A stretch of DNA of 64,000 nucleotides from Oscillospiraceae bacterium (GCA_022795735.1 JAAWHG010000001.1:1-64000), one strand, 5' to 3'; shown: positions 26,383 to 33,930, counted from the stretch's first letter. Notes: a model not told the origin generated them from the letters alone. A program made the numbers and translations.

Positions 26383-26439
26383 TCTGGCGGCGCTCCGCAT
26401 AGGATGTTAGAAAAAGCATCCTTAAAAGGAGGGCACGTC

Positions 26440-26724
26440 ATGCAGCAGCGCTTTTCTGAGCTCCGGTGCAAAGAAGTTATCAACATCTGCGACGGCGCGC
26501 GGCTGGGCTATGTGGACGATCTGGTGCTGGAATTGCCGCAGGGGCAGGTTATAGCCCTGATCGTCCCTGGTCCCAGCTGCTTTTTCGGCCTGTTCGGACG
26601 GGAGTGCGACTACTATATCCCGTGGCCCTGCATCAAGCGGATGGGAGATGATATTATCCTGGTGGATGTAATTCCGGAGCAAATTAAACAGCCAAAACAC
26701 AAAATGAAAAAGAAAATATTATAA
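26440..26724 (+). CDS. YlmC/YmxH family PRC-barrel sporulation protein
   Basis: This 94-aa protein has the PRC-barrel-like pattern of the YlmC/YmxH family: RFSELRCKEVINICDGARLGYVDDLVLELPQGQVIALIVPG, then FFGREcDYYIPW and IKRMGDDIILVDV. Members are small, conserved in spore formers and often encoded near sigG or other sporulation genes; the molecular role is not settled. The start at ATG 26440 has a near-perfect AAAGGAGGG site 5-6 nt upstream. The C-terminus is Lys-rich. Confidence 0.85.
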   Translation: MQQRFSELRCKEVINICDGARLGYVDDLVLELPQGQVIALIVPGPSCFFGLFGRECDYYIPWPCIKRMGDDIILVDVIPEQIKQPKHKMKKKIL

Positions 26725-26740
26725 AAATTGAAATATCCTC

Positions 26741-26856
26741 TTGAAAATTTTCTTGAAATAGGGTACAATACCAGACGTTGTGCGATACGCACATTCACCA
26801 CACACACCTGGAGATCTTCCTGTCCGGTGCCCGCATTGCGGGTTTCAGGAGGAGAT
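26741..26856 (+). promoter_or_regulatory. rpsB promoter and structured leader
   Basis: TTGAAA (26741-26746), 17 nt and TACAAT (26764-26769). The leader of about 124 nt contains TGTGCG-ATA-CGCACA (26779-26793) at its 5' end and a longer arm: ATCTTCCTG (26814-26822) with CAGGA (26846-26850) and AGAT (26853-26856), enclosing CCCGC-ATT-GCGGG (26830-26842). It may be an autogenous ribosomal-protein leader; this is not confirmed. Confidence 0.55.
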
Positions 26857-26899
26857 GATCGGGGTGGCGGTAAAAACTTTATTTCAGGAGGAAACTAAA

Positions 26900-27643
26900 A
26901 TGGCAGTCGTATCCATGAAGCAGTTGCTGGAGGCCGGCGTACATTTCGGTCACCAGACCCGCCGTTGGAATCCCAAAATGGCAACCTATATCTACACGGA
27001 GCGCAACGGGATCTACATCATTGATTTGCAGAAGACCGTGAAGAAGCTCGAAGAGGCCTACAAGTTTGTTCAGGAGCTGGCCGCCAGCGGACAGTCTCTG
27101 CTTTTCGTCGGCACCAAGAAGCAAGCTCAGGATGCCATCCGTGAGGAGGCCGAGCGCGTTGGTCAGTTCTATGTCAACGCCCGCTGGCTCGGCGGCATGC
27201 TGACCAACTTTAAGACCATGCGCACCCGTATTGACCGTCTTGCCCAGCTCCGCAAGATGGAGGAAGACGGCACCTTTGCGATGCTGCCCAAGAAGGAAGT
27301 CATCAAGCACCAGGGGGAAATTGCCAAGCTGGAGAAGTATCTGGGCGGCGTTAAGGATATGAAGAAACTTCCGGGCGCGCTGTTCATTGTAGACCCGCGT
27401 AAGGAGCGCAACGCCATCGCTGAGGCCCGCAAGCTGCACATTCCGATTGTTGCCATCGTCGATACAAACTGTGATCCCGATGAGATCGACTACGTCATTC
27501 CCGGCAACGACGATGCGATTCGCGCCATCCGTTTGATTGCCGCCACCATGGCTAACGCCGTGACAGAGGGCAAGCAGGGCGAAGACGCCGCCGCCGAGGA
27601 AGAGGCTGCGGTGCAGGAAAAAGCCGCTGCTGAGGCTGAATGA
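26900..27643 (+). CDS. rpsB: 30S ribosomal protein S2
   Basis: This 247-aa small-subunit protein binds 16S rRNA late in assembly and helps to recruit S1 and mRNA. The N-terminus [25 protein letters not shown] and the later [44 protein letters not shown] and [29 protein letters not shown] are invariant signatures. The C-terminus is an acidic Glu/Ala tail. The start at 26900 follows AGGAGG; an ATG at 26855 lies only 1 nt from its own AGGAGG and is not usable. It is followed by tsf after an internal terminator. Confidence 0.97.
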   Translation: MAVVSMKQLLEAGVHFGHQTRRWNPKMATYIYTERNGIYIIDLQKTVKKLEEAYKFVQELAASGQSLLFVGTKKQAQDAIREEAERVGQFYVNARWLGGMLTNFKTMRTRIDRLAQLRKMEEDGTFAMLPKKEVIKHQGEIAKLEKYLGGVKDMKKLPGALFIVDPRKERNAIAEARKLHIPIVAIVDTNCDPDEIDYVIPGNDDAIRAIRLIAATMANAVTEGKQGEDAAAEEEAAVQEKAAAEAE

Positions 27644-27663
27644 TATCAATTTTAGATTGACCG

Positions 27664-27699
27664 GACGCCCGCCCGGACGAATAGGGCGGGCGTCTTTTT
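27664..27699 (+). terminator. intrinsic terminator between rpsB and tsf
   Basis: GACGCCCGCCC (27664-27674) pairs perfectly with GGGCGGGCGTC (27684-27694) and is followed by five T. No separate promoter for tsf is evident in the 26 nt that remain, so read-through probably sets the ratio of tsf to rpsB. Confidence 0.85.
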
Positions 27700-27725
27700 A
27701 CGAATGAAATAGGAGGACGATTACT

Positions 27726-28652
27726 ATGGCTTTTACAGCTGCGGATGTCAAAAAATTGCGTGAAATGACCAATGTTGGTATGATGGACTGCAAAAAGGCG
27801 CTTACTGCCTCTGAAGGCGATATGGACAAGGCCGTCGAGTGGCTGCGCGAAAAAGGCTTGGCCGCCGCCGCCAAGAAGTCTGGCCGTATCGCAGCCGAGG
27901 GTGTGGTCAACGCTGTCGTAGAAGATGGCGTAGGTGCAATTGTCGAGATCAACGCTGAGACCGACTTTGCCTCGAAGTCTGACAAATTTATGGAACTGGT
28001 CCGTGACGTGAGCAGCGTCATTGTTAAGGAAGCACCCGCCGACATGGACGCTTTGATGGCTTGCAAATACCCCGGCTCTGATCTGTCCATTGAGGCCACG
28101 TTGCCTGAGAAAATTTTGGTCATCGGTGAGAACATCAAGATTCGCCGCTTTGAGCGCTATGCGTCAGGCGTTACTGTGTCCTACGTTCACATGGGCGGCC
28201 GCATCGGCGTACTTGTAAATATGGAGGTTGAGGGCATCGCGCCTGAGGCGGTGACCACCCTTGGTAAGGATATTTGCATGCAGGTCGCATCCATGAATCC
28301 GGCTTTCTGTGATAAATCTGAGGTGAGCCAGGATACGTTGGATAAAGAAAAAGAGATCCAGATGGCGCAGATGGCCAACGATCCTAACATGGCTAGCAAA
28401 CCCGAGAGCGTCCGCGAGAAGATCGTCATGGGTAAGATGAGTAAATTTTACGAGGAGAACTGCTTGATGCAGCAGGACTTCGTAAAGGATGGAAGCCTGA
28501 CGGTTGAAAAGCACGTCGCTGCGGTAGCGAAGGAACTGGGCGGAAAGATCAAGGTTGTGAAGTTCGTTCGCTATGAGAAGGGCGAGGGCATTGAAAAGAA
28601 GGCTGACGACTTTGCTGCCGAAGTTGCCGCCGCTGCTGGTTTGAACAAGTAA
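27726..28652 (+). CDS. tsf: translation elongation factor Ts
   Basis: This 308-aa nucleotide exchange factor recycles EF-Tu. The N-terminal UBA-like domain has VKKLREMTNVGMMDCKKALTASEGDMDKAVEWLREKGLAAAAKKSGR. The core contains AIVEINAETDFASKSDKF near residue 65 and the dimerisation and coiled-coil segments later (KFYEENCLMQQDFVKDGSLTV). The length is typical of the clostridial form. The RBS AGGAGGA lies upstream. It forms the usual rpsB-tsf pair. Confidence 0.97.
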   Translation: MAFTAADVKKLREMTNVGMMDCKKALTASEGDMDKAVEWLREKGLAAAAKKSGRIAAEGVVNAVVEDGVGAIVEINAETDFASKSDKFMELVRDVSSVIVKEAPADMDALMACKYPGSDLSIEATLPEKILVIGENIKIRRFERYASGVTVSYVHMGGRIGVLVNMEVEGIAPEAVTTLGKDICMQVASMNPAFCDKSEVSQDTLDKEKEIQMAQMANDPNMASKPESVREKIVMGKMSKFYEENCLMQQDFVKDGSLTVEKHVAAVAKELGGKIKVVKFVRYEKGEGIEKKADDFAAEVAAAAGLNK

Positions 28653-28672
28653 TATTATGTTGATATAGGACA

Positions 28673-28708
28673 GGGCCCGTATGTCGCAAAAAGGCTGCGG
28701 GCTCTTTT
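28673..28708 (+). terminator. terminator after tsf
   Basis: GGGCCCG (28673-28679) pairs with CGGGCTC (28698-28704, one GU) followed by TTTT. Confidence 0.65.
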
Positions 28709-28799
28709 CTTCATTCATTTAACATATAAAGCTCGTCAAACCAAATCAATACTCCCTAATATTTTTAAGAATGATACACATGCTATAGAATGAAATCTC

Positions 28800-28828
28800 T
28801 TGCAATTTGTAGATTTTCGTGCTATGAT
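28800..28828 (+). promoter_or_regulatory. sigma-A promoter of the DUF1858 gene
   Basis: TTGCAA (28800-28805), 17 nt and TATGAT (28823-28828) with TGC before the -10. Confidence 0.6.
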
Positions 28829-28860
28829 ACAAAAAGTAAATTTGATTAGGAGGTCCTTTC

Positions 28861-29079
28861 ATGGCTACGCAGATTACCAAAGAGACCATTATCGGCGATA
28901 TCCTAGACATTGCGCCCGAGGCGGCGCCGCTTTTCCTCTCCATCGGTATGCACTGCCTGGGCTGCCCGTCCTCCCGTGGTGAAACCGTCGAGGAAGCCTG
29001 CATGGTCCACGGTATTGATTCCGACGCATTTTTGACCCAGCTCAATCATTTTATTGCTGCCAGTCAGGCGGCAAAGTAA
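28861..29079 (+). CDS. DUF1858 domain protein (hybrid-cluster-associated redox disulfide type)
   Basis: This 72-aa protein is almost exactly one DUF1858 domain. ITKETIIGDILDIAPEAAPLFLSIGMHCLGCPSSRGETVEEACMVHGID shows the conserved CxxC (CLGC) pair and a third Cys. Related small proteins are annotated as hybrid cluster protein-associated redox disulfide proteins. The function is not proven; a redox or metal role is likely from the Cys pattern. It has its own promoter, an AGGAGG site and a downstream terminator, so it is monocistronic. Confidence 0.82.
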   Translation: MATQITKETIIGDILDIAPEAAPLFLSIGMHCLGCPSSRGETVEEACMVHGIDSDAFLTQLNHFIAASQAAK

Positions 29080-29092
29080 CAAGATCACCCGT

Positions 29093-29117
29093 AAAGGGAG
29101 GCGTGAGCCTCCCTTTT
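29093..29117 (+). terminator. terminator after the DUF1858 gene
   Basis: AAAGGGAGGC (29093-29102), GTGA loop and GCCTCCCTTT (29107-29116), followed by T. It ends only 10 nt before the trmK start. Confidence 0.8.
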
Positions 29118-29126
29118 GTCTGATAT

Positions 29127-29837
29127 ATGATGAAAATACCAATTTCAAAGCGGCTGTTATGCTGTGTCGGTCTTGTACCGCCGGGAGGGCGGGTAGCTGA
29201 TGTGGGCTGCGATCATGGCTATCTCGGCATTTACCTTCTGCGGGAGGGTCTGGCGGACTTTGTAATGGCCATGGACCTTCGCCATGAACCATTACAGCGG
29301 GCCAAGGTTAACGCCGCCCGTTTTGGGACCGCCAGCCGTATGCGTTTTTATGTCTGCGATGGGCTGCAAGCTCTGGAGCAGGGGAGTGTAGATACCGTGG
29401 TCTGCGCCGGCCTTGGCGGGGATGCCATTGCCAAAATCTTGGACGATTGCCCTTGGTCGAATGATGAAACCATCACTTGGATTCTACAACCCCAGACCTC
29501 GGGCAATGATTTGCGGCGCTATCTGGGAGAACACGCATTCTCCATCCGCCGGGAGGTTTTGGTTCAAGACGGAGGATTTTTATATGCGGCCATGGAGGTC
29601 AAAAGCGGCGGAGGCCGCCCTCTGTCGCCCGGAGAGCAATACATGTCTTCCTCTTTGCTGAAGGAGGAACCAGAACTGGTCCGTGCCTATTTTGAACGGG
29701 TCATCCAAGGGACAAAGCGGGCAGTCGAAGGCATTCGCAGGGCGAAATCTCCGACGGAGCAGTGCCGGTTGGACTATTATGAGACTGCTCTTACAGAACT
29801 TTTAAAGATGAGGACAGCGTATGAGGACAGTAAATGA
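29127..29837 (+). CDS. trmK: tRNA (adenine(22)-N(1))-methyltransferase
   Basis: This 236-aa SAM-dependent enzyme methylates A22 in tRNA (TrmK/YqfN). ISKRLLCCVGLVPPGGRVADVGCDHGYLGIYL holds the SAM-binding GxxxADVGCDHG motif near residue 27, and GLGGDAI near residue 94 is diagnostic for the family. The C-terminal part is helical (coiled-coil-like). The ATG at 29127 or the next codon starts it; a ribosome site is not obvious because a terminator hairpin fills the space upstream. It overlaps nif3 by 17 nt, the usual trmK-nif3 pair in Firmicutes. Confidence 0.88.
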   Translation: MMKIPISKRLLCCVGLVPPGGRVADVGCDHGYLGIYLLREGLADFVMAMDLRHEPLQRAKVNAARFGTASRMRFYVCDGLQALEQGSVDTVVCAGLGGDAIAKILDDCPWSNDETITWILQPQTSGNDLRRYLGEHAFSIRREVLVQDGGFLYAAMEVKSGGGRPLSPGEQYMSSSLLKEEPELVRAYFERVIQGTKRAVEGIRRAKSPTEQCRLDYYETALTELLKMRTAYEDSK

Positions 29838-30621
29838 AATTAAGACTGCGCTTTTTGAGCTTGCGCCCGGGTACATGAAGGAGAGCTGGGACAACGTAGG
29901 CTTGTTGTGCGGTAGAGGAGATCGGGAGGTAGAGACCGTTCTGGTTGCGCTCGATCCTTTTCCAGAAGTTGCGGTGGAAGCCAAAGAACAAAAGGCGCAA
30001 CTTCTCGTAACACACCATCCGCTGATTTTCCCGGCTGCCGGCAGTTTTAACGCCGTAAACGACGAAAGCATTGTCGGACGTACAATTTTGGATTTGGCTG
30101 AAAATAAAATCGCGGCGGTCAATATCCACACCAATTTGGACGCAGCCCCTGGCGGTGTTAACGATGTGTTAGCTGAAATATTGGGGCTCAGCAACATACA
30201 GGTTTTGGTTCCAGCGGGAGAGGACGGGCAGGGGAGACCCTATGGACTCGGGCGATATGGCAATGTCACGCGTTGCAAACTGTCATCCTTCCTCCCACTT
30301 GTGAAAGAACGCCTCTTTTGTGGTGGACTGCGCTATGTGGACGGAGGTAAACCGGTCGAAAAGGTGGCAGTAGGCGGCGGTTCCTGCGGCGAGTTTTTAA
30401 AGAATGCGGCCAAGCTGGGTTGTGATACCTTTATCACAGCCGACGTGAAATATAATCAATTCGCCGACGCAAAGGAGTTGGGCATAAACCTGATTGATGC
30501 CGGACACTTCCCGACAGAAGCCCCGGTCTGCAAGTTTTTGGCAGCATGGCTGCGAAAACAATTTCCGGAACTGCAAATTTTGGAGTCAAAGGTCAATCGG
30601 GACTGTATACAATTCCTGTGA
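29821..30621 (+). CDS. Nif3-like dinuclear metal centre hexameric protein
   Basis: This 266-aa protein belongs to the Nif3/YqfO family of toroidal proteins with a two-metal site. ESWDNVGLLCG near the N-terminus, VTHHPLIF (His pair) and NIHTNLDAAPGGVNDVL provide metal ligands. Later GDAGHFPTE-like DAGHFPTEAPV supplies the remaining His and Glu. The usual Bacillus form carries an inserted CutA-like domain; this shorter protein does not appear to. The biochemical role is unknown across the family. It is co-transcribed with trmK, overlapping by 17 nt. Confidence 0.88.
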   Translation: MRTVNEIKTALFELAPGYMKESWDNVGLLCGRGDREVETVLVALDPFPEVAVEAKEQKAQLLVTHHPLIFPAAGSFNAVNDESIVGRTILDLAENKIAAVNIHTNLDAAPGGVNDVLAEILGLSNIQVLVPAGEDGQGRPYGLGRYGNVTRCKLSSFLPLVKERLFCGGLRYVDGGKPVEKVAVGGGSCGEFLKNAAKLGCDTFITADVKYNQFADAKELGINLIDAGHFPTEAPVCKFLAAWLRKQFPELQILESKVNRDCIQFL

Positions 30622-30635
30622 TGGATGGAAAATAG

Positions 30636-30664
30636 TTGTATTCCCAGCCAATTTATGCTACAAT
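30636..30664 (+). promoter_or_regulatory. sigma-A promoter of yebC
   Basis: TTGTAT (30636-30641), 17 nt and TACAAT (30659-30664), 40 nt before the start codon. Confidence 0.6.
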
Positions 30665-30703
30665 AAGATAAATCATTCATCGTGTTTTGAAAGGGAGAAT
30701 ACC

Positions 30704-31438
30704 ATGTCAGGACATTCCAAATGGCACAATATTCAAAAGACTAAAGGCGCCCAGGACGCCAAACGTGCCTCAGCGTTTACAAAGATTTCCAAGGAAATGA
30801 TTGTTGCGGTCAAGGAGGGCGGCAGTGCCGACCCCGCGAACAACTCGCGCCTTGCGGCGGTCATTACGAAGGCTAAGGCCGCCAACATGCCAAATGACAA
30901 CATTAAGCGAGTTTTAGAGCGTGCTTCAGGTGCCGGCAGTGGGGAAAACTATGAGAGCATCACCTATGAAGGTTATGGTCCCAGCGGTGTAGCTGTAATC
31001 GTGGAGACGATGACCGACAGCCGCAATCGCACGGCAGCCAACATGCGCCACTTCTTTGACAAGTACGGTGGAAACTTGGGCGCCTCTGGCTGCGTGGCCT
31101 GGAGTTTTGATAAAAAAGGTGTTTTAATCATTGACAACGAGGAAGAGGAACTGGAAGAGGACAAGGTCATGGAAGATGCACTGGACGCTGGTGCGGAAGA
31201 CTTCTCCAACGAAGGGGAGTGCTTTGAAATTACCACCACGCCTGATGATTTCAACACCGTAGCCGAAACTTTGTCTGTTAAGGGTTATACCTTTGTCTCC
31301 GCTCAAGTGGAGATGGTTCCCCAAAACTATCAAAAGCTGGAGAAGGAAGAAGACATTAAAAATATGGAAAAGCTTCTCGATATGCTCGACGATGACGATG
31401 ATGTGCAAAACGTCTGGCATAACTGGGACAACGATTGA
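30704..31438 (+). CDS. YebC/PmpR family protein (TACO1-like)
   Basis: This 244-aa protein starts with the near-invariant SGHSKWHNIQKTKGAQDAKRASAFTKISKEMIVAVKEGG and has NMPNDNIKRVLERASG and YEGYGPSGVAVIVETMTDSRNRTAANMRHFFDKYGGNLG. The family is widespread and is described both as a DNA-binding regulator and as a factor easing ribosome stalling. The acidic stretch near residue 150 is typical. The true start at 30704 follows AAAGGGAG; upstream codons in frame belong to overlapping noncoding sequence. It is monocistronic with a promoter and a terminator. Confidence 0.93.
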   Translation: MSGHSKWHNIQKTKGAQDAKRASAFTKISKEMIVAVKEGGSADPANNSRLAAVITKAKAANMPNDNIKRVLERASGAGSGENYESITYEGYGPSGVAVIVETMTDSRNRTAANMRHFFDKYGGNLGASGCVAWSFDKKGVLIIDNEEEELEEDKVMEDALDAGAEDFSNEGECFEITTTPDDFNTVAETLSVKGYTFVSAQVEMVPQNYQKLEKEEDIKNMEKLLDMLDDDDDVQNVWHNWDND

Positions 31439-31462
31439 GTTTGCATTCCATAAACGATTCTC

Positions 31463-31503
31463 AGAGCAAATCCCCCTCTTCAACGGGATTTGCTCTGTTT
31501 TTT
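31463..31503 (+). terminator. intrinsic terminator after yebC
   Basis: AGAGCAAATCCC (31463-31474) pairs perfectly with GGGATTTGCTCT (31485-31496) and is followed by G and six T. Confidence 0.9.
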
Positions 31504-31552
31504 AAACATAAGATTACCTTTGTAGTTTGTATTGCTGTCATAGACCACGCAA

Positions 31553-31589
31553 TCTAATGAATTAGAGTTGGGAAATCTAATCTATTAGA
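31553..31589 (+). promoter_or_regulatory. tandem TCTAAT-N2-ATTAGA operators in front of tgt
   Basis: Two perfect 14-bp palindromes, TCTAATGAATTAGA (31553-31566) and TCTAATCTATTAGA (31576-31589), are 23 bp apart centre to centre. A possible -10 (TAGACT, 31586-31591) overlaps the second. The identical half-sites occur at the promoter of the BlaI-family gene at 53821. They are probably binding sites for that repressor. Confidence 0.75.
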
Positions 31590-31633
31590 CTGATTTTTTG
31601 ACTTGCATCTTAGTGTATGAGGAGGGAATTGCC

Positions 31634-32764
31634 ATGTTTCGATTGTTGAAAACGGAAGGCGCTGCGAGGCGCGGTGAATTTACCTGTCCACATGGGACGG
31701 TCCAGACGCCAGTCTTTATGAATGTTGGCACGCAAGGTGCGATTAAAGGAGGACTCAGCGCAAAAGATCTCAAGGATATTGGCTGCCAGATTGAGCTTTC
31801 CAACACCTATCATTTGCATCTTCGCCCCGGTGATGAATTGGTTCGTGATCTCGGCGGCCTGCATCGGTTCATGACATGGGACGGTCCAATCCTTACCGAT
31901 TCGGGGGGCTTCCAGGTATTCTCGCTTTCCAGCCTTCGAAAAATTAAGGAAGAGGGCGTCTATTTTGCTTCACATATTGATGGGCGGAAAATTTTTATGG
32001 GACCGGAAGAAAGTATGCGCATTCAATCCAATTTAGGCTCTGACATTGCGATGGCCTTTGACGAATGCGTAGAAAACCCCTCGCCCTATGAATACGTGGA
32101 CGCCTCCTGTGAACGGACCTATCGCTGGCTGCTCCGCTGCCGAACTGAGCTGGAACGACTCAATAGCCTGCCAGGAGCGGTCAACCCAGGACAGGTGCTC
32201 TTTGGCATCAATCAGGGGGGAGACTATGAAGACCTTCGTGTGCGCAATATGAAACAGATTGCCGCACTGGACCTCGCCGGCTATGGCATCGGCGGCCTGG
32301 CGGTAGGGGAGCCCACCGAGGTCATGTACCGCATTCTGGAGGCGGTGGAACCGTGGGCGCCTAAGAACCGCCCCCGCTATCTAATGGGGGTGGGGACGCC
32401 GTCCAATATCATTGAGGGAGTAGCCCGGGGCGTTGACTTCTTCGACTGCGTCATGCCTGCCCGCAATGCCCGCCACGCACGTCTGTTTACTTGGGAGGGG
32501 GCGCGAAATTTAAAGAATGCAAAGTATGAACGCGACGAAGAGCCCATTGATCCCCTGTGTGACTGTCCAGTCTGCCGGCGTTATTCCCGTGCTTATTTAC
32601 ACCACCTTTTTAAGGCGGAGGAAATTCTATCTATGCGTCTTTCTGTGATGCACAATTTATATTTCTACAATCAACTGACCGCCCGTATCCGCCAAGCTCT
32701 GGACGAGGGCCGATTTGCTGCATTCCGTGCGGAATACACAGAGAAATTGTCCAGAAAAATTTGA
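31634..32764 (+). CDS. tgt: queuine/preQ1 tRNA-guanine transglycosylase
   Basis: This 376-aa enzyme exchanges guanine 34 of Asp, Asn, His and Tyr tRNAs for preQ1, the key insertion step of queuosine formation. GVTPVFMNVGTQGAIKG-like PVFMNVGTQGAIKG opens the barrel, TDSGGFQVFSL (about residue 88) holds the general-acid Asp, DCVMPARNARHARLFT (about 265) holds the nucleophile Asp, and the zinc site is CDCPVCRRYSRAYLHHLF near 305-322. The start at 31634 follows GGAGGG. The upstream region carries the two TCTAAT palindromes. The stop codon lies inside the -35 element of the yajC promoter. Confidence 0.96.
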   Translation: MFRLLKTEGAARRGEFTCPHGTVQTPVFMNVGTQGAIKGGLSAKDLKDIGCQIELSNTYHLHLRPGDELVRDLGGLHRFMTWDGPILTDSGGFQVFSLSSLRKIKEEGVYFASHIDGRKIFMGPEESMRIQSNLGSDIAMAFDECVENPSPYEYVDASCERTYRWLLRCRTELERLNSLPGAVNPGQVLFGINQGGDYEDLRVRNMKQIAALDLAGYGIGGLAVGEPTEVMYRILEAVEPWAPKNRPRYLMGVGTPSNIIEGVARGVDFFDCVMPARNARHARLFTWEGARNLKNAKYERDEEPIDPLCDCPVCRRYSRAYLHHLFKAEEILSMRLSVMHNLYFYNQLTARIRQALDEGRFAAFRAEYTEKLSRKI

Positions 32765-32789
32765 CAACGGCCCGCTTGTCCGTTATAAT
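32761..32789 (+). promoter_or_regulatory. consensus sigma-A promoter of yajC
   Basis: TTGACA (32761-32766), 17 nt and TATAAT (32784-32789) match the consensus in all twelve positions. The -35 overlaps the tgt stop codon. Confidence 0.9.
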
Positions 32790-32819
32790 AGGAGAAACTG
32801 AAAAAATGGAGGAACCGTA

Positions 32820-33200
32820 ATGACCGCAATACCCATTTTGTCTGCCGGGGGAGCCCAGGGCAGCGGAAGTATGATGCCATCAATCATGATGATTGTCATT
32901 ATGATCGCGATTTTCTACTTCCTACTCATCCGCCCGGAGAACAAAAAGAAGAAGGCCATGGAGTCTATGCGCAATGCGTTGAAGGTGGGGGACAAAATTA
33001 CCACCATTGGCGGTATCGTCGGCGAAGTCGTCCACGTCAAGGATGAGAGCATCGTAATTGAGACCAGTTCTGACCGCGTTCGTATGGAGCTTGCCAAGTG
33101 GTCGGTCAGCTCTAACGAGACAGCCGAAAAGGCTGCGGCCAAAGAGAAAGAAGCCGCGCTTGAAGTCATTAAGACCAAAAAGGCGGAAAAGAAAAAATAG
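32820..33200 (+). CDS. yajC: preprotein translocase subunit YajC
   Basis: This 126-aa small membrane protein associates with SecDF and YidC. After a short Gly/Ser-rich N-terminus one hydrophobic helix (PSIMMIVIMIAIFYFLLIRP, about 20-39) is followed by KKKKAMESMRNALKVGDKITTIGGIVGEVVHVKDESIVIET, the YajC domain. The C-terminal Lys/Glu/Ala-rich tail is typical of clostridial forms. Unlike many genomes, secD and secF do not follow here. It has its own very strong promoter and a strong terminator, so it is a single-gene unit. Confidence 0.93.
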   Translation: MTAIPILSAGGAQGSGSMMPSIMMIVIMIAIFYFLLIRPENKKKKAMESMRNALKVGDKITTIGGIVGEVVHVKDESIVIETSSDRVRMELAKWSVSSNETAEKAAAKEKEAALEVIKTKKAEKKK

Positions 33201-33209
33201 ACAACCTGC

Positions 33210-33248
33210 AAAAGCTGCGTGATAGCCAACTATCACGCAGCTTTTTTT
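33210..33248 (+). terminator. intrinsic terminator after yajC
   Basis: A perfect 16-bp stem (33210-33225 with 33230-33245, loop CCAA) is followed by a seven-T run. Confidence 0.92.
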
Positions 33249-33311
33249 GCCGTCATCATTCCTTGGTGAAAAGCATACGCTTGTACAAAGCCGAAAAGGG
33301 GAGTGGTATCC

Positions 33312-33713
33312 ATGCCAAAAAGAGCCTCCAAAAAAAGAAGCAATCCACCGCCGGCGAAAGCAGCTCTCCTGGGACTCCTGCTTTCCCTGGCAATCATTCT
33401 GCTGTTGGCAACTGTGGGAGGCCTGCTGATTGCCAAAGGCACCATTCCGGAGAATGCGTCTGGGATCATCGGGGCGCTTGGCGTCTTTCTGGCCGCCGCT
33501 TTTGGCCCGCTGCCATTGCTCCGGGCCACCGGCAAACGGACGCTGCCAAATGTCTATTTGCATATGGGGCTGCTGCTGGCCATGCTTGCGATCTGTAAGT
33601 TAATCTTTTGGCCTGGTGTGCCCTATGGCAGCTGGGCAGCCTTATTTGCTGCACCAATCGGTGCAACCCTTTGCGGGTTGGTACAGGCCAGGCGAGGGAA
33701 GGCCAGACGCTAA
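33312..33713 (+). CDS. TIGR04086 family membrane protein
   Basis: This 133-aa protein has a basic N-terminus and four hydrophobic helices (about 20-42, 50-70, 83-100, 104-122), with the pattern LGLLLSLAIILLLATVGGLLIAKG and NASGIIGALGVFLAAAFGPLPL of the TIGR04086 family. Members are often encoded behind yajC in Clostridia and are of unknown function, with a possible sporulation link. The start at 33312 is 8 nt from GGGGAG. It is followed by a long hairpin at 33718-33791. Confidence 0.7.
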   Translation: MPKRASKKRSNPPPAKAALLGLLLSLAIILLLATVGGLLIAKGTIPENASGIIGALGVFLAAAFGPLPLLRATGKRTLPNVYLHMGLLLAMLAICKLIFWPGVPYGSWAALFAAPIGATLCGLVQARRGKARR

Positions 33714-33717
33714 GCGC

Positions 33718-33796
33718 ATGAAGGAAATCCTGCAAAACGTTTTGTCGAGTTTGACGAACACAAGAAGCGAGGATTGCAGGATTTCCTTCATTTTTG
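33718..33796 (+). terminator. long hairpin terminator after the TIGR04086 gene
   Basis: A perfect 18-bp stem (33718-33735 with 33774-33791) encloses a 38-nt loop with an inner 6-bp stem, followed by TTTTT. It probably ends the TIGR04086 transcript. The long loop is unusual for a simple terminator. Confidence 0.65.
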
Positions 33797-33881
33797 CTTT
33801 TGACGAGAAAACGTGCCCTTTATCCTACGTTTACAGCTTCTTTTGGCACAATTGTTAGCTGTGCAACGGCGGCTGGTATCT

Positions 33882-33930
33882 ATAATTGACATAATATAAT
33901 TAACATAATATTCGTCATAATTAACAAATT
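33882..33930 (+). repeat. three 14-bp AT-rich repeats
   Basis: ATAATTGACATAAT (33882-33895) and ATAATTAACATAAT (33896-33909) are contiguous; ATAATTAACAAATT (33917-33930) follows 21 bp after the second start. They sit upstream of the promoter of the SpoIIM-like gene and could bind a regulator or be an activator site. Confidence 0.55.

Noticed and set aside
26855..26899. Upstream in-frame ATG for rpsB with AGGAGG
   Set aside because: The ATG is only 1 nt from that site and the ribosomal protein family begins at 26900.
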